Source: Ruminococcus sp. (lineage in GTDB: Bacteria; Bacillota; Clostridia; Oscillospirales; Ruminococcaceae). From it: a stretch of 64,000 bases of DNA. Made by a program: the position numbers and the translations under genes. This document shows, piece after piece, positions 26,030 through 38,700 of this stretch; within the stretch, counting starts at the first letter, position 1, and each line of letters opens with the position of its first letter. The stretch covers positions 206,016 through 270,015 of the forward strand of contig JAJQGO010000013.1 in the NCBI GenBank assembly GCA_021200415.1, read 5' to 3'. A model generated the notes under the pieces. The model was given only the letters and a program-made list of their open reading frames with translations, made no database searches and was not told the DNA's origin.

Positions 26030-26650
26030 AGCGCACAAAAAACCTCAGGATAACCTGAGGTTTAGTTTCTATTAAATTGTATTAAGATTAAGCGACTTTC
26101 ATCACTTAGCTAAAGTTCCCTGTGGACTCACCCTTTCAGATTATTCTTTAATATAGCACCTGAAAAACATTTTCATAATATCACATCTTTCATCAATGAT
26201 ATATATAATATTCATTATCCATTGGTTTCACCTTTTTAAGCTTATTTTAAATCACTAAAAAGCTATTTTCTCATCGGACTCACCTTTATTCGGATTTTTC
26301 AAGCTATTTTCAGCTATTTATCTAAAGACTCAATGTCGTAATTTCAGATAATCCTGTATCCCAAAGAGTTTAGAATAGAAGCCGAAATCCTATACAGCGA
26401 TTTACGTCCGCATCGCATTATAATTAACATTCAACATCACTTATATGGATCAGATTCTTAAAAATCTATAATCCCAAAAACAATATCAATTACTCTGCAA
26501 GCCCGCCGGCTTCACGCTGCTGTTCTTCTGTTCCTTCCATTGGACTCACTCACCTTTCCGCCAATTTCATTTACATTGAGGTTTCCCTCAGACCAAGTAA
26601 ATATAGCTTTGGAAGTTTTGCTCATCTTCGAGCTTTCTCTCCCTTTCCTT
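26030..26650 (-). ncRNA. Candidate large structured non-coding RNA (about 610 nt)
   Basis: A strong promoter (TTGACA, 17 bases, TATTAT) at 26685-26657 reads leftward, and a terminator (CCTCAGG/CCTGAGG then TTTTTT) ends the unit near 26035. No coding frame above 37 codons lies between. The transcript holds many local helices: TGAGG-GAAA-CCTCA enclosed by ATTTAC/GTAAAT, AAGCC/GGCTT, GGAT/ATCC around AGATT/AATCT, GCGAT/ATCGC, CTGTAT/ATACAG, TTTCAG/CTGAAA and AAGTGA/TCGCTT. The motif AAAGGTGAGTCC recurs in four variants. Size and build recall OLE, ROOL or GOLLD RNAs, but I cannot assign it to a class. Short peptides behind the repeated GGTG motifs remain an alternative. Confidence 0.5.
26037..26063 (-). 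terminator. Terminator of the minus-strand RNA unit
   Basis: AACCTCAGG/CCTGAGGTT with a TTAT loop, followed on the minus strand by TTTTTTG. Confidence 0.8.
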
Positions 26651-26656
26651 GACTAT

Positions 26657-26685
26657 ATAATACCACACCCTTAGTTGAATGTCAA
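26657..26685 (-). promoter_or_regulatory. Promoter of the candidate RNA
   Basis: TTGACA (26685-26680) and TATTAT (26662-26657) with a 17-base spacer; transcription should begin near 26650. Confidence 0.75.
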
Positions 26686-26860
26686 TAGTTTTTTTGAGAT
26701 TTTTTGAGAAATTTTGTGGTTTCTATGTATTGCACAAAACACTGTGTCATTTTTTGTGCAGTTTTACATACAATCTTTCAGGGAATATTTACCTGTTTTA
26801 ATACCGTGAATTTTGAATATCCTAAATATAACATTAACATGAGTTTAACCCCGTAATATG

Positions 26861-26889
26861 TTGACATCCCGCGGCAGCGGGATTATAAT
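26861..26889 (+). promoter_or_regulatory. Promoter with a perfect palindrome as spacer
   Basis: TTGACA (26861-26866) and TATAAT (26884-26889) enclose the palindrome ATCCCGC-GGCA-GCGGGAT (26866-26883), which fills the 17-base spacer. A repressor bound there would block polymerase. Downstream, 26901-26981 could encode a 26-residue hydrophobic peptide without a ribosome site, and ATGGC/GCCAT followed by a T-rich stretch lies at 26938-26969. Confidence 0.6.
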
Positions 26890-27019
26890 ATTATTAGATA
26901 ATGTTATTGGATGTTGTCCGCTATCTTTTCCCATTTTATGGCTGCTGTGCCATTTGTTGGTTTTGTTTAATTTTAACATAGCAGAATTATAGCAACTCAA
27001 CAAAAATGCTTCTATGTAC

Positions 27020-27048
27020 TTGACAAAATGTTATTGATATGTTACTAT
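27020..27048 (+). promoter_or_regulatory. Promoter of the V-ATPase operon
   Basis: TTGACA (27020-27025), 17 bases, TACTAT (27043-27048). Confidence 0.75.
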
Positions 27049-27080
27049 ATAGGCACATTCAAAAAATATTTACGATTTTG

Positions 27081-27117
27081 GGAGCTGTCTGTAGAGATAG
27101 CTCCCTTCTGCTTTTTT
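27081..27117 (+). terminator. Attenuator-like terminator in the V-ATPase leader
   Basis: GGGAGCT/AGCTCCC with inner TCT/AGA pairing and a GTAG loop, followed by a T-rich run with TTTTTT. It lies between the promoter and the first gene, so a share of transcripts should stop here unless anti-terminated. Confidence 0.7.
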
Positions 27118-27135
27118 GTGAAAGGAGTGATTTCA

Positions 27136-27450
27136 TTGGCTTCGGATAATGTGAAAAAGGTGCTTGACGCGGAATCTATGTCGGAAAAAAACGTTTCGGA
27201 CGCCAAAAACCGCTGCGATCAGATTATCGCCGACGCTGAAGCATATTCCGAAAATGCGGTGCAGATTAAAATTCAGGAGGCTGAAAAAAAATGTTCCGCT
27301 ATGAAAAATGAAAATCTTGCACGTATCGAAAGCTTTCGTGCGGATATGAAAAATGAATGTTCAAAGCAGAAATTGCTGCTCAAAAAAACTGCCGATGAAA
27401 ATTTCAGCGCAGCTTCCGATATTGTCATTGATTATCTGCTTGAATGCTGA
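27136..27450 (+). CDS. V-type ATPase subunit G/H-like stalk protein
   Basis: About 104 residues of strongly charged heptad-like sequence (ESMSEKNVSDAKNRCDQIIADAEAYSE), as in the AhaH/NtpF peripheral-stalk subunit that pairs with subunit E. The start is taken as TTG at 27136, eight bases behind AAAGGAG; upstream codons fall in the attenuator. As first gene before subunit I its position also fits subunit H. Confidence 0.75.
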   Translation: MASDNVKKVLDAESMSEKNVSDAKNRCDQIIADAEAYSENAVQIKIQEAEKKCSAMKNENLARIESFRADMKNECSKQKLLLKKTADENFSAASDIVIDYLLEC

Positions 27451-27468
27451 AAGGAGGCTTCATAATTT

Positions 27469-29914
<2,446 letters not shown>

Positions 29915-29948
29915 TTCACACGCCAATCAATAAATCGGAGGTATGCTT

Positions 29949-30542
29949 ATGCCCGGACTTAATAAAATTCTCAGCACCATTGAAGAACAAAGCAGACGGC
30001 AGGCTGACGCTCTTATAGGTGAAGCTGAAAAAAAAGCACAGAAAATCCGCACAGATGGAGACGCTGCGGCTCAATCCGCTTACGACAGACGCATTGAAGA
30101 CTGCAAAGTCGAATGTGAGCATGAATACGCCGCTGCCTGTTCTTCCGCCGAAGCCGGCATGAAAAGAGAATTGCTCGCGTATAAAATCAAATATATCGAC
30201 GCTGTTATAAACAACGCAATCGAGAAAATAAATTCTATGCCCGAGGAGGAATATTTTTCCGCAGTCCTCAGGCTTGCGGGAGCTAATATGCGAAAGGGAG
30301 ACGGGATTATGTATTTCAGCTCCCGTGACCTTGCAAGGATTCCGTCTGATTTCGGGAAGAGGCTGAATCTGCTTGCTTCCGTTGACGGCTCATCCCTGAA
30401 AATATCGGATGAACCTGCCGACATCGAAAACGGATTTATTCTTCAATACGGCAGCATTTCGGAAAATTGCAGCTTCAGCGCAATTGCCGAAGCCGATCGG
30501 GATGTTCTCCGTGATAAGGCTGCCGCCCTGCTCTTTAAGTGA
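29949..30542 (+). CDS. V-type ATP synthase subunit E
   Basis: A 197-residue peripheral-stalk subunit: a charged N-terminal helix (about 1-95: LNKILSTIEEQSRRQADALIGEAEKK) and a globular C-terminal domain ending near SFSAIAEADRDVLRDKAAALLF. The ATG at 29949 has GGAGG at workable distance; the ATG two codons earlier is too close to it. Pairs with the G/H stalk subunit. Confidence 0.88.
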   Translation: MPGLNKILSTIEEQSRRQADALIGEAEKKAQKIRTDGDAAAQSAYDRRIEDCKVECEHEYAAACSSAEAGMKRELLAYKIKYIDAVINNAIEKINSMPEEEYFSAVLRLAGANMRKGDGIMYFSSRDLARIPSDFGKRLNLLASVDGSSLKISDEPADIENGFILQYGSISENCSFSAIAEADRDVLRDKAAALLFK

Positions 30543-30550
30543 GGTGTGTC

Positions 30551-31522
30551 ATGAGTTCTGTTAAATATGCAAGCGCAGTTGCCGCTGTCCGCGCTATGGA
30601 GAGCAGTCTGCTTTCCCAGTCCGATATGGAGGCTATGGCGAATGCCGCAGGCTTCAGGGACGTTGCAGGCATACTCGCTTCAAGCGGAAGAAGAGTTCCC
30701 GAAGAGTATGACGAGCTTCTTGGCTCTCTGGAAAAGGAGCTTTGCGAAATATGGGAGATGATCAGCGGCTATGCGCCCGATTGTAAGGAGCTTGAAATTC
30801 TCCTGTACAGAAATAATTTCCACAATCTGAAGGCTGCTCTGAAGGCTTTGATTATGAATGAAAATCCCGAAAGCATTTTTGTTTTGCCTACAACTCTTGA
30901 GCTTGACAGGCTCACGGAAATTGTATCCTCAAAGAGCTATGAGGAGCTGCCCGAATATATGCGCGGAGCTGCCGAGGACGCCTACTCTATCTTAACTAAA
31001 AGTCTTGACGGTCAGCTTGCGGAGATCGTTATTGATACCGCCTGCCTTGAGGCTATGAAATCCTCGGCAAAAAAATCAGGCAGCCGGCTGATGATGAAAT
31101 ATGCCGATCTGACGGCGGCTCTTTCGGATATTAAAACTGCTTACAGATGCAGCATTATGAATAAAACGGATTCCTTCATGCAGCTTGCTATTTGCGGAAG
31201 CTCCGGGCTTGACAGGGAATCCCTGATACGTGCGGCTCTGGGAGGGGCTGATAATCTCCTCTCCTACCTTGACGGCACTCATTTTGCCGAGGCTGCTGAA
31301 AAGCTCCGTGAATCCACTGCCGCATTTGAAAAATGGTGCGACGATGAGCTTTTGTCTGTTTTCGACGAGGCTAAAATGCAGTCGTTCGGCGCAGCTCCCC
31401 TTGCGGCATACTTCGTCGCAAAGGAAACGGAAATAAAAAATCTGAGGATACTTCTCGTATGCAAGAACTGCGGAGCTGCAAAGGAAACTATTATGGAAAG
31501 GATGCGGAGGCTCTATGTATAA
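30551..31522 (+). CDS. V-type ATP synthase subunit C
   Basis: A 323-residue mostly helical protein (KYASAVAAVRAMESSLLS; LLYRNNFHNLKAALKALIM; EIKNLRILLVCK). It is the funnel-like subunit that joins the central stalk to the membrane ring. The ATG at 30551 follows GAGGTG and begins just after the subunit E stop. Confidence 0.9.
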   Translation: MSSVKYASAVAAVRAMESSLLSQSDMEAMANAAGFRDVAGILASSGRRVPEEYDELLGSLEKELCEIWEMISGYAPDCKELEILLYRNNFHNLKAALKALIMNENPESIFVLPTTLELDRLTEIVSSKSYEELPEYMRGAAEDAYSILTKSLDGQLAEIVIDTACLEAMKSSAKKSGSRLMMKYADLTAALSDIKTAYRCSIMNKTDSFMQLAICGSSGLDRESLIRAALGGADNLLSYLDGTHFAEAAEKLRESTAAFEKWCDDELLSVFDEAKMQSFGAAPLAAYFVAKETEIKNLRILLVCKNCGAAKETIMERMRRLYV

Positions 31523-31826
31523 AGCAGCTGTTATCGGCAGCAAGGAAAGCGTTTCCGGATTTGCCGCACTCGGACTCAGCGTTTTTCCCGAAACCGAACG
31601 TGATAAAATCGCAAGGCTTATTCCTGAGCTTGCGAAAAAAGATTTCGCGGTAATATTTATAACCGAAGCCGCCGCATCGGGAGTCGGCGATATTATCGAC
31701 AAATACAGAAGCTGCAAGCTGCCCGCAATTATCATGATTCCCGGCATTACAGGCAATACCGGCGACGGCATGAAAAATCTCCATGTATCCGTTGAAAAGG
31801 CAGTCGGCACTGATATTCTGAAATAG
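31515..31826 (+). CDS. V-type ATP synthase subunit F
   Basis: A 103-residue Rossmann-like subunit (AAVIGSKESVSGFAALGLSV; FAVIFITEAAASGVGDII) ending in a short helix. Central-stalk component that partners subunit D. Starts eight bases inside the subunit C gene. Confidence 0.92.
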   Translation: MYKAAVIGSKESVSGFAALGLSVFPETERDKIARLIPELAKKDFAVIFITEAAASGVGDIIDKYRSCKLPAIIMIPGITGNTGDGMKNLHVSVEKAVGTDILK

Positions 31827-31847
31827 GAAAGGAGCGTATTATCGGAA

Positions 31848-33617
31848 ATGAACAGCAAAGGCACTATTGTTAAAATTGCAGGTCCGCTTATTGTTGCGGA
31901 GGGTATGCGCGACGCAGATATGTTCGACATGGTTCGTGTCAGCAGTCAGCGTCTTATCGGCGAAATAATTGAAATGCACGGAGATCGCGCGTCTATTCAG
32001 GTTTATGAGGAAACATCGGGACTTGGCACGGGAGAAACGGTTGAATCTATCGGCGAGCCTATGAGCGTTGAGCTTGGCCCCGGACTTATCGGCAGCATTT
32101 TCGACGGCATACAGCGTCCGCTGGACGATATAAGAAAGCTTTCGGGAAATAATCTGAAAAGAGGCGTTGAAGTTCCATCCCTCAAGCGTGACAGACTCTG
32201 GAGCTTCACCCCTGCTGTAAAGGCAGGCGATAAGGTTGTCGGCGGAGATGTTATCGGAACAGTTCCCGAAACCGATATTGTTATTCAAAAAATTATGGTT
32301 CCCAACGGCATAAGCGGTACTGTTAAATCAATCTCGGAAGGAAATTTCCACATAACCGATACAGTCTGCGTAATCGAAACGGATAAGGGCGAAAGAGAAC
32401 TGACGCTTATGCAGAAATGGCCTGTCAGACGAGGCAGACCGTACAGGAAAAAGCTTTCACCGGATATGCCGCTTGTTACAGGTCAGCGAGTAATTGATTG
32501 CCTGTTCCCTATTGCCAAGGGAGGCGTTGCGGCAATCCCCGGACCCTTCGGCAGCGGTAAAACTGTAACGCAGCATCAGCTGGCGAAATGGGCGGATGCG
32601 GATATTATCGTTTACATCGGCTGCGGCGAACGCGGCAATGAAATGACTGACGTTCTGAACGAATTTCCCGAGCTGATTGACCCGAATACGGGAAAATCCC
32701 TTATGGAGCGTACCGTTCTTATTGCGAATACCTCTGATATGCCTGTTGCGGCGCGTGAGGCTTCGGTTTACACCGGAATCACAATTGCCGAGTATTTCAG
32801 GGATATGGGCTATTCTGTCGCTCTTATGGCGGACTCCACATCACGTTGGGCGGAGGCTCTCCGAGAAATGTCGGGACGTCTTGAAGAAATGCCCGGCGAG
32901 GAGGGCTATCCTGCTTACCTCGGAAGCCGTCTTGCGCAGTTCTACGAACGCGCAGGCAGAATCATCTCAACCGGAGCTGAGGGCAGAGAGGGCGCACTCT
33001 CCGTTATCGGAGCTGTTTCACCTCCCGGAGGCGATATTTCTGAGCCTGTTTCACAGGCAACTCTGCGTATTGTCAAGGTTTTCTGGGGACTTGATTCAAA
33101 TCTTGCGTATCAACGTCACTTCCCCGCTATCAACTGGCTGACCAGCTATTCGCTGTATACCGATTCCCTCGCAGGCTGGTACGAGAAAAATGTATCCCCT
33201 GACTGGATGAAGCTCCGCGGAAGATTTATGGAGCTGCTCCACGATGAATCCGAGCTTAAAGAAATAGTAAAGCTTGTGGGAATGGACGCTCTCTCCCCTT
33301 CGGACAGACTGAAGATGGAAACCGCCCGCTCAATTCGTGAGGACTTCCTGCATCAGCTTGCCTTCCATGAGGTCGATACCTACACAAGCCTGAAAAAGCA
33401 GCTTTGTATGATGAAGATAATTCTCGCCTTTCACGATGAATCAAATGACGCTGCGGAAAAGGGCGCTGACCCCGAAAGGCTTTCTTCCCTTCCCGTCAGA
33501 GAGAAAATCGGACGTTTCAAATATGTTCCCGAAAACAAAATTGATGAGGAATATGAAAATATCCGCACTGAAATATCTGACGAAATCAACAAAATTTTAC
33601 GTGAGGAGGCTGTCTGA
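31848..33617 (+). CDS. V-type ATP synthase catalytic subunit A
   Basis: A 589-residue catalytic subunit. N-terminal barrel [16 protein letters not shown], the A-specific insertion near 115-190, P-loop GPFGSGKT near 235, catalytic [14 protein letters not shown] and the [14 protein letters not shown] segment are all present. It hydrolyses or makes ATP in the A3B3 head. The start lies 21 bases after subunit F, behind AAAGGAG; the stop overlaps subunit B. Confidence 0.98.
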   Translation: MNSKGTIVKIAGPLIVAEGMRDADMFDMVRVSSQRLIGEIIEMHGDRASIQVYEETSGLGTGETVESIGEPMSVELGPGLIGSIFDGIQRPLDDIRKLSGNNLKRGVEVPSLKRDRLWSFTPAVKAGDKVVGGDVIGTVPETDIVIQKIMVPNGISGTVKSISEGNFHITDTVCVIETDKGERELTLMQKWPVRRGRPYRKKLSPDMPLVTGQRVIDCLFPIAKGGVAAIPGPFGSGKTVTQHQLAKWADADIIVYIGCGERGNEMTDVLNEFPELIDPNTGKSLMERTVLIANTSDMPVAAREASVYTGITIAEYFRDMGYSVALMADSTSRWAEALREMSGRLEEMPGEEGYPAYLGSRLAQFYERAGRIISTGAEGREGALSVIGAVSPPGGDISEPVSQATLRIVKVFWGLDSNLAYQRHFPAINWLTSYSLYTDSLAGWYEKNVSPDWMKLRGRFMELLHDESELKEIVKLVGMDALSPSDRLKMETARSIREDFLHQLAFHEVDTYTSLKKQLCMMKIILAFHDESNDAAEKGADPERLSSLPVREKIGRFKYVPENKIDEEYENIRTEISDEINKILREEAV

Positions 33618-34990
33618 TGCCAAGAGAATACAGAACTATCGAAGAAGCCGCAGGCCCGCTTCTTCTCGTTAAGGACGTTGAAAATGTAAAGTACAATGAG
33701 CTTGCGGAAATCCGCCTGAGAAACGGCGAAAAGCGACGCTGCCGTGTGCTTGAAATAGACGGCACGAACGCTCTCGTTCAGCTTTTTGAAAATGCGGCGG
33801 GAATCAATTTGCAGGACAGCAGCGTTGTATTTTCCGGACGACAGATGGAGCTGGGCGTATCTGATGATATGCTGGGAAGAGTCTTTGACGGACTCGGACG
33901 TCCCATTGACGACGGCCCCGAAATAATTCCCGAAATGAGAATGGATGTAAACGGTCTGCCGATGAATCCGGTTGCACGTAAATATCCGCAGGAATTCATT
34001 CAGACGGGCGTTTCCGCAATTGACGGTCTGAATACTCTTGTAAGAGGTCAGAAGCTACCGATTTTCTCCGCAAGCGGTCTGCCTCATGCACAGCTTGCGG
34101 CTCAGATTGCGCGTCAGGCTAAGGTTCGCGGCAAGGATGAGCAGTTCGCCGTTGTATTTGCGGCTATGGGCATTACCTTTGAGGAATCGGAATTCTTCAT
34201 CGACAGTTTCCGCAGCACAGGCTCTCTCGACAGAACAGTGCTGTTTATAAATCTTGCAAACGATTCGGCAATCGAACGTCTCGCGACACCTAAAATGGCT
34301 CTCACAGCTGCCGAATATCTCGCGTTTGAGAAAAATATGCACGTACTCGTAATTCTTACGGATATTACCAACTATGCGGACGCTCTGCGTGAGGTTTCAG
34401 CCGCACGTAAGGAGGTTCCCGGACGAAGAGGCTATCCCGGATATATGTATACCGACCTCGCTTCAATCTATGAGCGCGCAGGGCGTCAGGAGGGCAAGGA
34501 CGGCAGTATTACTATGATTCCGATTCTGACAATGCCGGAGGACGACAAAACTCATCCTATCCCCGACCTGACGGGATATATTACGGAGGGTCAGATTATT
34601 CTTTCACGTGACCTTTACCGCAAGGGAATCAATCCTCCCATTGACGTTCTGCCGTCACTTTCAAGACTCAAGGATAAGGGTATCGGCGAGGGCAGAACGA
34701 GAGCTGACCATTCCGACACTATGAATCAGCTTTTCTCCGCCTACGCACGAGGAAAGGACGCAAAGGAGCTTATGGTTGTCCTCGGTGAAGCGGCTCTTAC
34801 CCCAACTGACAGAATTTACGCGAAATTTGCCGATGAATTTGAGAAAAGATACATCTCACAGGGCTTTGACAACAACCGTACAATCGAAGATACGCTTTCA
34901 ATCGGCTGGGAGCTTCTGAGGCTTCTGCCGCGCAGTGAGCTTAGACGTATTCACGAGGAGTATCTACAGATGTACTACGATCAAAAATAA
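33617..34990 (+). CDS. V-type ATP synthase subunit B
   Basis: A 457-residue non-catalytic subunit. It starts [16 protein letters not shown], has the degenerate P-loop region [20 protein letters not shown] near 150, and the conserved [20 protein letters not shown]. Forms the hexameric head with subunit A, whose stop codon it overlaps. Confidence 0.98.
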   Translation: MPREYRTIEEAAGPLLLVKDVENVKYNELAEIRLRNGEKRRCRVLEIDGTNALVQLFENAAGINLQDSSVVFSGRQMELGVSDDMLGRVFDGLGRPIDDGPEIIPEMRMDVNGLPMNPVARKYPQEFIQTGVSAIDGLNTLVRGQKLPIFSASGLPHAQLAAQIARQAKVRGKDEQFAVVFAAMGITFEESEFFIDSFRSTGSLDRTVLFINLANDSAIERLATPKMALTAAEYLAFEKNMHVLVILTDITNYADALREVSAARKEVPGRRGYPGYMYTDLASIYERAGRQEGKDGSITMIPILTMPEDDKTHPIPDLTGYITEGQIILSRDLYRKGINPPIDVLPSLSRLKDKGIGEGRTRADHSDTMNQLFSAYARGKDAKELMVVLGEAALTPTDRIYAKFADEFEKRYISQGFDNNRTIEDTLSIGWELLRLLPRSELRRIHEEYLQMYYDQK

Positions 34991-35006
34991 AGCGAGGTGA
35001 TTTTCT

Positions 35007-35657
35007 TTGGCCCGACTGAATGTTAATCCCACACGTATGGAGCTTACAAACCTGAAGAAAAAGCTTAGCTCCGCCCGAAAGGGGCATAAGCTCCTGAAGG
35101 ATAAACGTGATGAACTGATGCGGCGCTTTATGGATATGGTTCGTGAAAATCAGCAGCTCCGCAGGGAGGTTGAGGCGGCTATCCGCAGTGCCGATGCTCA
35201 TATGGCTGTTGCAGGATCTGTAATGAGCAGCGAGCAGCTCCAGACCGCGCTTATGCTGCCGAAGCAGGAGCTTGAGCTTGATATTCGTGAGCAGAATGTA
35301 ATGAGCGTTAAGATTCCCGTTTTCGATACAAAATACAAGACGAGCAATGCGGGAGATATTTATTCCTACGGAACTGCCTTTACCTCCTGCGACCTCGACG
35401 ACGCAGTGAAGGCGCTGAGCGATATTTTCCCGAAGATGATTCGCCTTGCCGAAATTGAAAAGTCCTGCCAGCTGCTGGCGGACGAAATCGAAAAAACAAG
35501 GCGAAGAGTCAACGCACTCGAAAATATTATGATTCCCGATTATGAGGAAACCATAAAATATATCACAATGAAGCTTTCGGAAAACGAACGAAGCAACACC
35601 GCAAGCCTTATGAAGGTTAAGGATATGGTTCTGGACAAGGCTCATAATTATTCGTAA
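35007..35657 (+). CDS. V-type ATP synthase subunit D
   Basis: A 216-residue rotor-stalk subunit: two long helices at the ends (NPTRMELTNLKKKLSSARKG at the start; RRVNALENIMIPDYEETIKY near 170). The start is a TTG at 35007, seven bases behind GCGAGGTG. Last gene of the operon, followed by a strong terminator. Confidence 0.95.
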   Translation: MARLNVNPTRMELTNLKKKLSSARKGHKLLKDKRDELMRRFMDMVRENQQLRREVEAAIRSADAHMAVAGSVMSSEQLQTALMLPKQELELDIREQNVMSVKIPVFDTKYKTSNAGDIYSYGTAFTSCDLDDAVKALSDIFPKMIRLAEIEKSCQLLADEIEKTRRRVNALENIMIPDYEETIKYITMKLSENERSNTASLMKVKDMVLDKAHNYS

Positions 35658-35664
35658 ATAAAAA

Positions 35665-35695
35665 AGCGCCGCATAAAGCTTCATGCGGTGCTTTT
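35665..35695 (+). terminator. Terminator of the V-ATPase operon
   Basis: Stem AGCGCCGCAT/ATGCGGTGCT followed by TTTT, eight bases after the stop. Confidence 0.85.
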
Positions 35696-35702
35696 CCATA
35701 AA

Positions 35703-35733
35703 AACAGGACTGATTTCTCAGCCCTGCTTTTTA
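35703..35733 (-). terminator. Terminator of the beta-helix dockerin gene
   Basis: CAGGGCTGA/TCAGTCCTG read on the minus strand, followed by TTTTTAT; it may work in both directions. Confidence 0.75.
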
Positions 35734-35751
35734 TTTATGCCTTAAATTTTA

Positions 35752-38700
35752 TCAGCCCCAAGGATTTGTTGAACCGCCCGAGCTGCTGCCTGTCAGCTGT
35801 GTGCCGCCGGAAAGTGTTCCGCCGTATGCTGCAAGCTGTGTATCGTCAATAGTCTGGAAGTAGGTCGAACCACTGAGTGTTCCGCCTGTGTAGACTGATG
35901 CGCCTGAATATGCGATGCAGCCTGCAACTACGCTGCTGACTGACTTATCAGCAATGAACGATACGATTACATTGCCCGAACCGTCGGTAAGAGTAATTCT
36001 CGTGCCTGCGCTGATTGAACCTGATACTGAAACAGATTCTGTCAAGCTGCTGCTTGTGCCGCCCATGCCGCCCATTGAGCTTGTTGAGCTTGTATCCTTA
36101 ACATAAACGCCGCCTGTGTATGTCATGCTGTAGCCATCGCCGCAATCGAAAGGCTCGTTTCCGTTTGAAATAACGATACCGCCTGTAATATCAAGTGATC
36201 CGTTTGAATCGAAGCCGTCGTGGTCGCCGTCAGATGCATTTGCAAGTACAAATCCGCCGTTAATGTTGAGTGCCATTGTGCTTGAGGTAGAAGTATTACC
36301 CTGATTTCCGCCCCAGCCTCCGGGTGAGGTTGTACCTGAACCGTCTGCGCCGCCTGCTGCGTTGTAGCTGTCATCCTCTGAGTTTACGATAACTGTACCA
36401 CTGTTCTGGTTGATTATCATACCCTCAACGCCTTCGTAGCAGTCATTGATAATTATTGTAAGGTCGTCATATGTGGAGGAAGATCCCTGACCGATTGTAA
36501 CATTAGCGTCTGAGTGAATACCATCATCGCCCGATGTGAGCTGAAGTGTTCCGCCGACAACTGTAATATCACCGCTTGCGTGAACTGAGTCATCTGTAGA
36601 ATCTACAGTGATATTTCCGCCGCTGATGTCGATAGTGCCGACAATTTCAGTACCTGTATCATCGTCTGTGCAGCCTGCCTTGAGTCCCTTTGCGCTGACC
36701 TCAGTTGAAGATGTGTTTCCTTCATCTGTGTTGCCACCCATGTTGCCCATACCTCCGGGACCGCTTGATGAGCTTGAAGATGAGCTGCTGCTTGTTGCGG
36801 GACAGGTTGTTTTAACAGTAATATCGCCGTTGAGGATATTCAGTGCCTGTGAAGCCTGGAATCCGTCAGAGTAAGCTGTAACATTGATTGTACCGCCGTT
36901 TACGGTAATAACGCCGTCACCTGATGTTGTATCGGTTTCAGTGGACTTGATTCCATCGCCGCCCTGAGTATTAACAGTAATGCTGAGTGTGCTGAAATCT
37001 GTATCATCGGAGTTGCCGATTGTTACGCTGTCCTTGCCTCTGATACCATCATCAACTGCGTTAACGATAAGAGTTCCGTTGTAAATCTTAATATCGTTCT
37101 TGCAGACAATTGCGTCCTCAGAGTTTCCGTTGACTGTAAGAGTTCCCGAGCCTTTAATCTTAATATCGTCGCAGGCATAGATTGCGCCAACGCTGTCGTC
37201 AGCATTAGTGTAGCTTGTGCCATCGGAGATAGTGTTCTCGTAGCCGTTCTTTGCTACAATCTGAACCTCATCGCCGATTGAAGCAACATAAATCGGGGAA
37301 TCAGATGAATTTGAAAGGTTTACGCCCTTGAGGTCAAGCTCTACAACGCCTTCGGGATATGTAGTCTTGTCAACATCAACTACAATCTGTCCCTCGGACA
37401 TTTCACCTGTAACGGTAAATACAGCGGGCTGAATGATTGTGCAAACGCCGTCGCTGATTGTTGCAACGCTTGAAGGTGCGTTAGTTTCAATGCCTGTGGT
37501 TGAAAGGGTAATTGTATATTCGCCGTCAACTGTAGTATCAGTACCGGTATCAGAATCACTCGAGCCGCCGGGGTTTACGCTGTCAAAAGTTGTAATGGTA
37601 CCTGTCATTGTGAATGTTGTTGCTGCGGGTGTTGATATTTCCTGAGTAACAGTTGCGCCTGTGCCTATGTTTGTGAGAGTGTAGGTGCTTCCGCTGGAAA
37701 TTGAAGAATCGCTGATAAGAACATACTTATACTTCTTGTTGAATACGGAGCTGCTGACTGACGTATTGTCAACGCCGATAGCATTAGCCTTCTTCCAGCA
37801 TCCATCGGACTGAGTTGTATCATCGATACAATTGAGAAGCATAGTTCCCTGAGTTGCAGTAAGCAGAGTTGAATCAGTCTGGTTATCTGTAGCTGTAGCA
37901 ATTACAGAGCCGCCTGTGATATTAACGCCTGTGCCGCCTGTAAGACCTCTGTCGCCGCTTGCAACAACCGAGCCGCCTGAAATGTCGATAGTAGTTTCAG
38001 CCTGAATTGCGTCATTGCCTGCCTTAATGCTTACAGTGCCGCCCTCGATTGAAACATTGCCCTTTGTGGACTTAATGCCGTCGCCTTCACTGTCGATAGT
38101 GATAACTGCATCGTCCTTGACGGTTACAGATGTCTTGCCTCTTACAGCGTCCTCAAGAGCAGTTGTAATATTTACAGTACCGCCTGTGAACTTGATGTCG
38201 TTGTTGCACTGGATAGCATACTGGGTATTTGCTGTGATTTCGAGAGTTCCCGAACCCTTGATTGTGATGTCATCCTTAGCCTCAATAACAGCCGTGTCAA
38301 GGTAATCGCCTGAATAAGCAGTATCGCCGTCAGAAAGAACATTTTCTGTTCCCTCAACGAGATTGATTGAGGTATTTTCCGCATTTACTACATAGATTGC
38401 AGGTGCGGAAAGTCCTGTAATGCTTACGCCGTTGAGGTAAATCTTAACTGTGTCGGGATCTGCAACCTCATCGGGAACATTTACAATAATCTGACCGTCG
38501 TTAAGAGTTCCGTCTACATAATATGTACCGGAAGCCGTAATTGTAACTGTTGTTCCGTCAACTGTTACGTTGTCGCCTTCAGTTGTGATTGCGGTGTACT
38601 GCAGGTGAATGTAGGTGATGTCGCTCTGCGTGTCGTCATCGCTGCCGCTTGATGGCGAGTAGGATTCAGGAAGCTCTGACAAAACCTGAGAAATATATTT

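Noticed and set aside
26160-26640. Small peptides encoded in the candidate RNA (37, 16 and 9 codons)
   Set aside because: They overlap each other in different frames and show no leader or core peptide features, so I did not list them as genes, though translation is not excluded.
31076-31930. 284-codon minus-strand frame across V-ATPase C, F and A genes
   Set aside because: It lies opposite three well-supported genes and has no family features.
34941-35699. 252-codon minus-strand frame opposite V-ATPase subunit D
   Set aside because: Antisense to a conserved subunit with correct operon position; would also cross the operon terminator.
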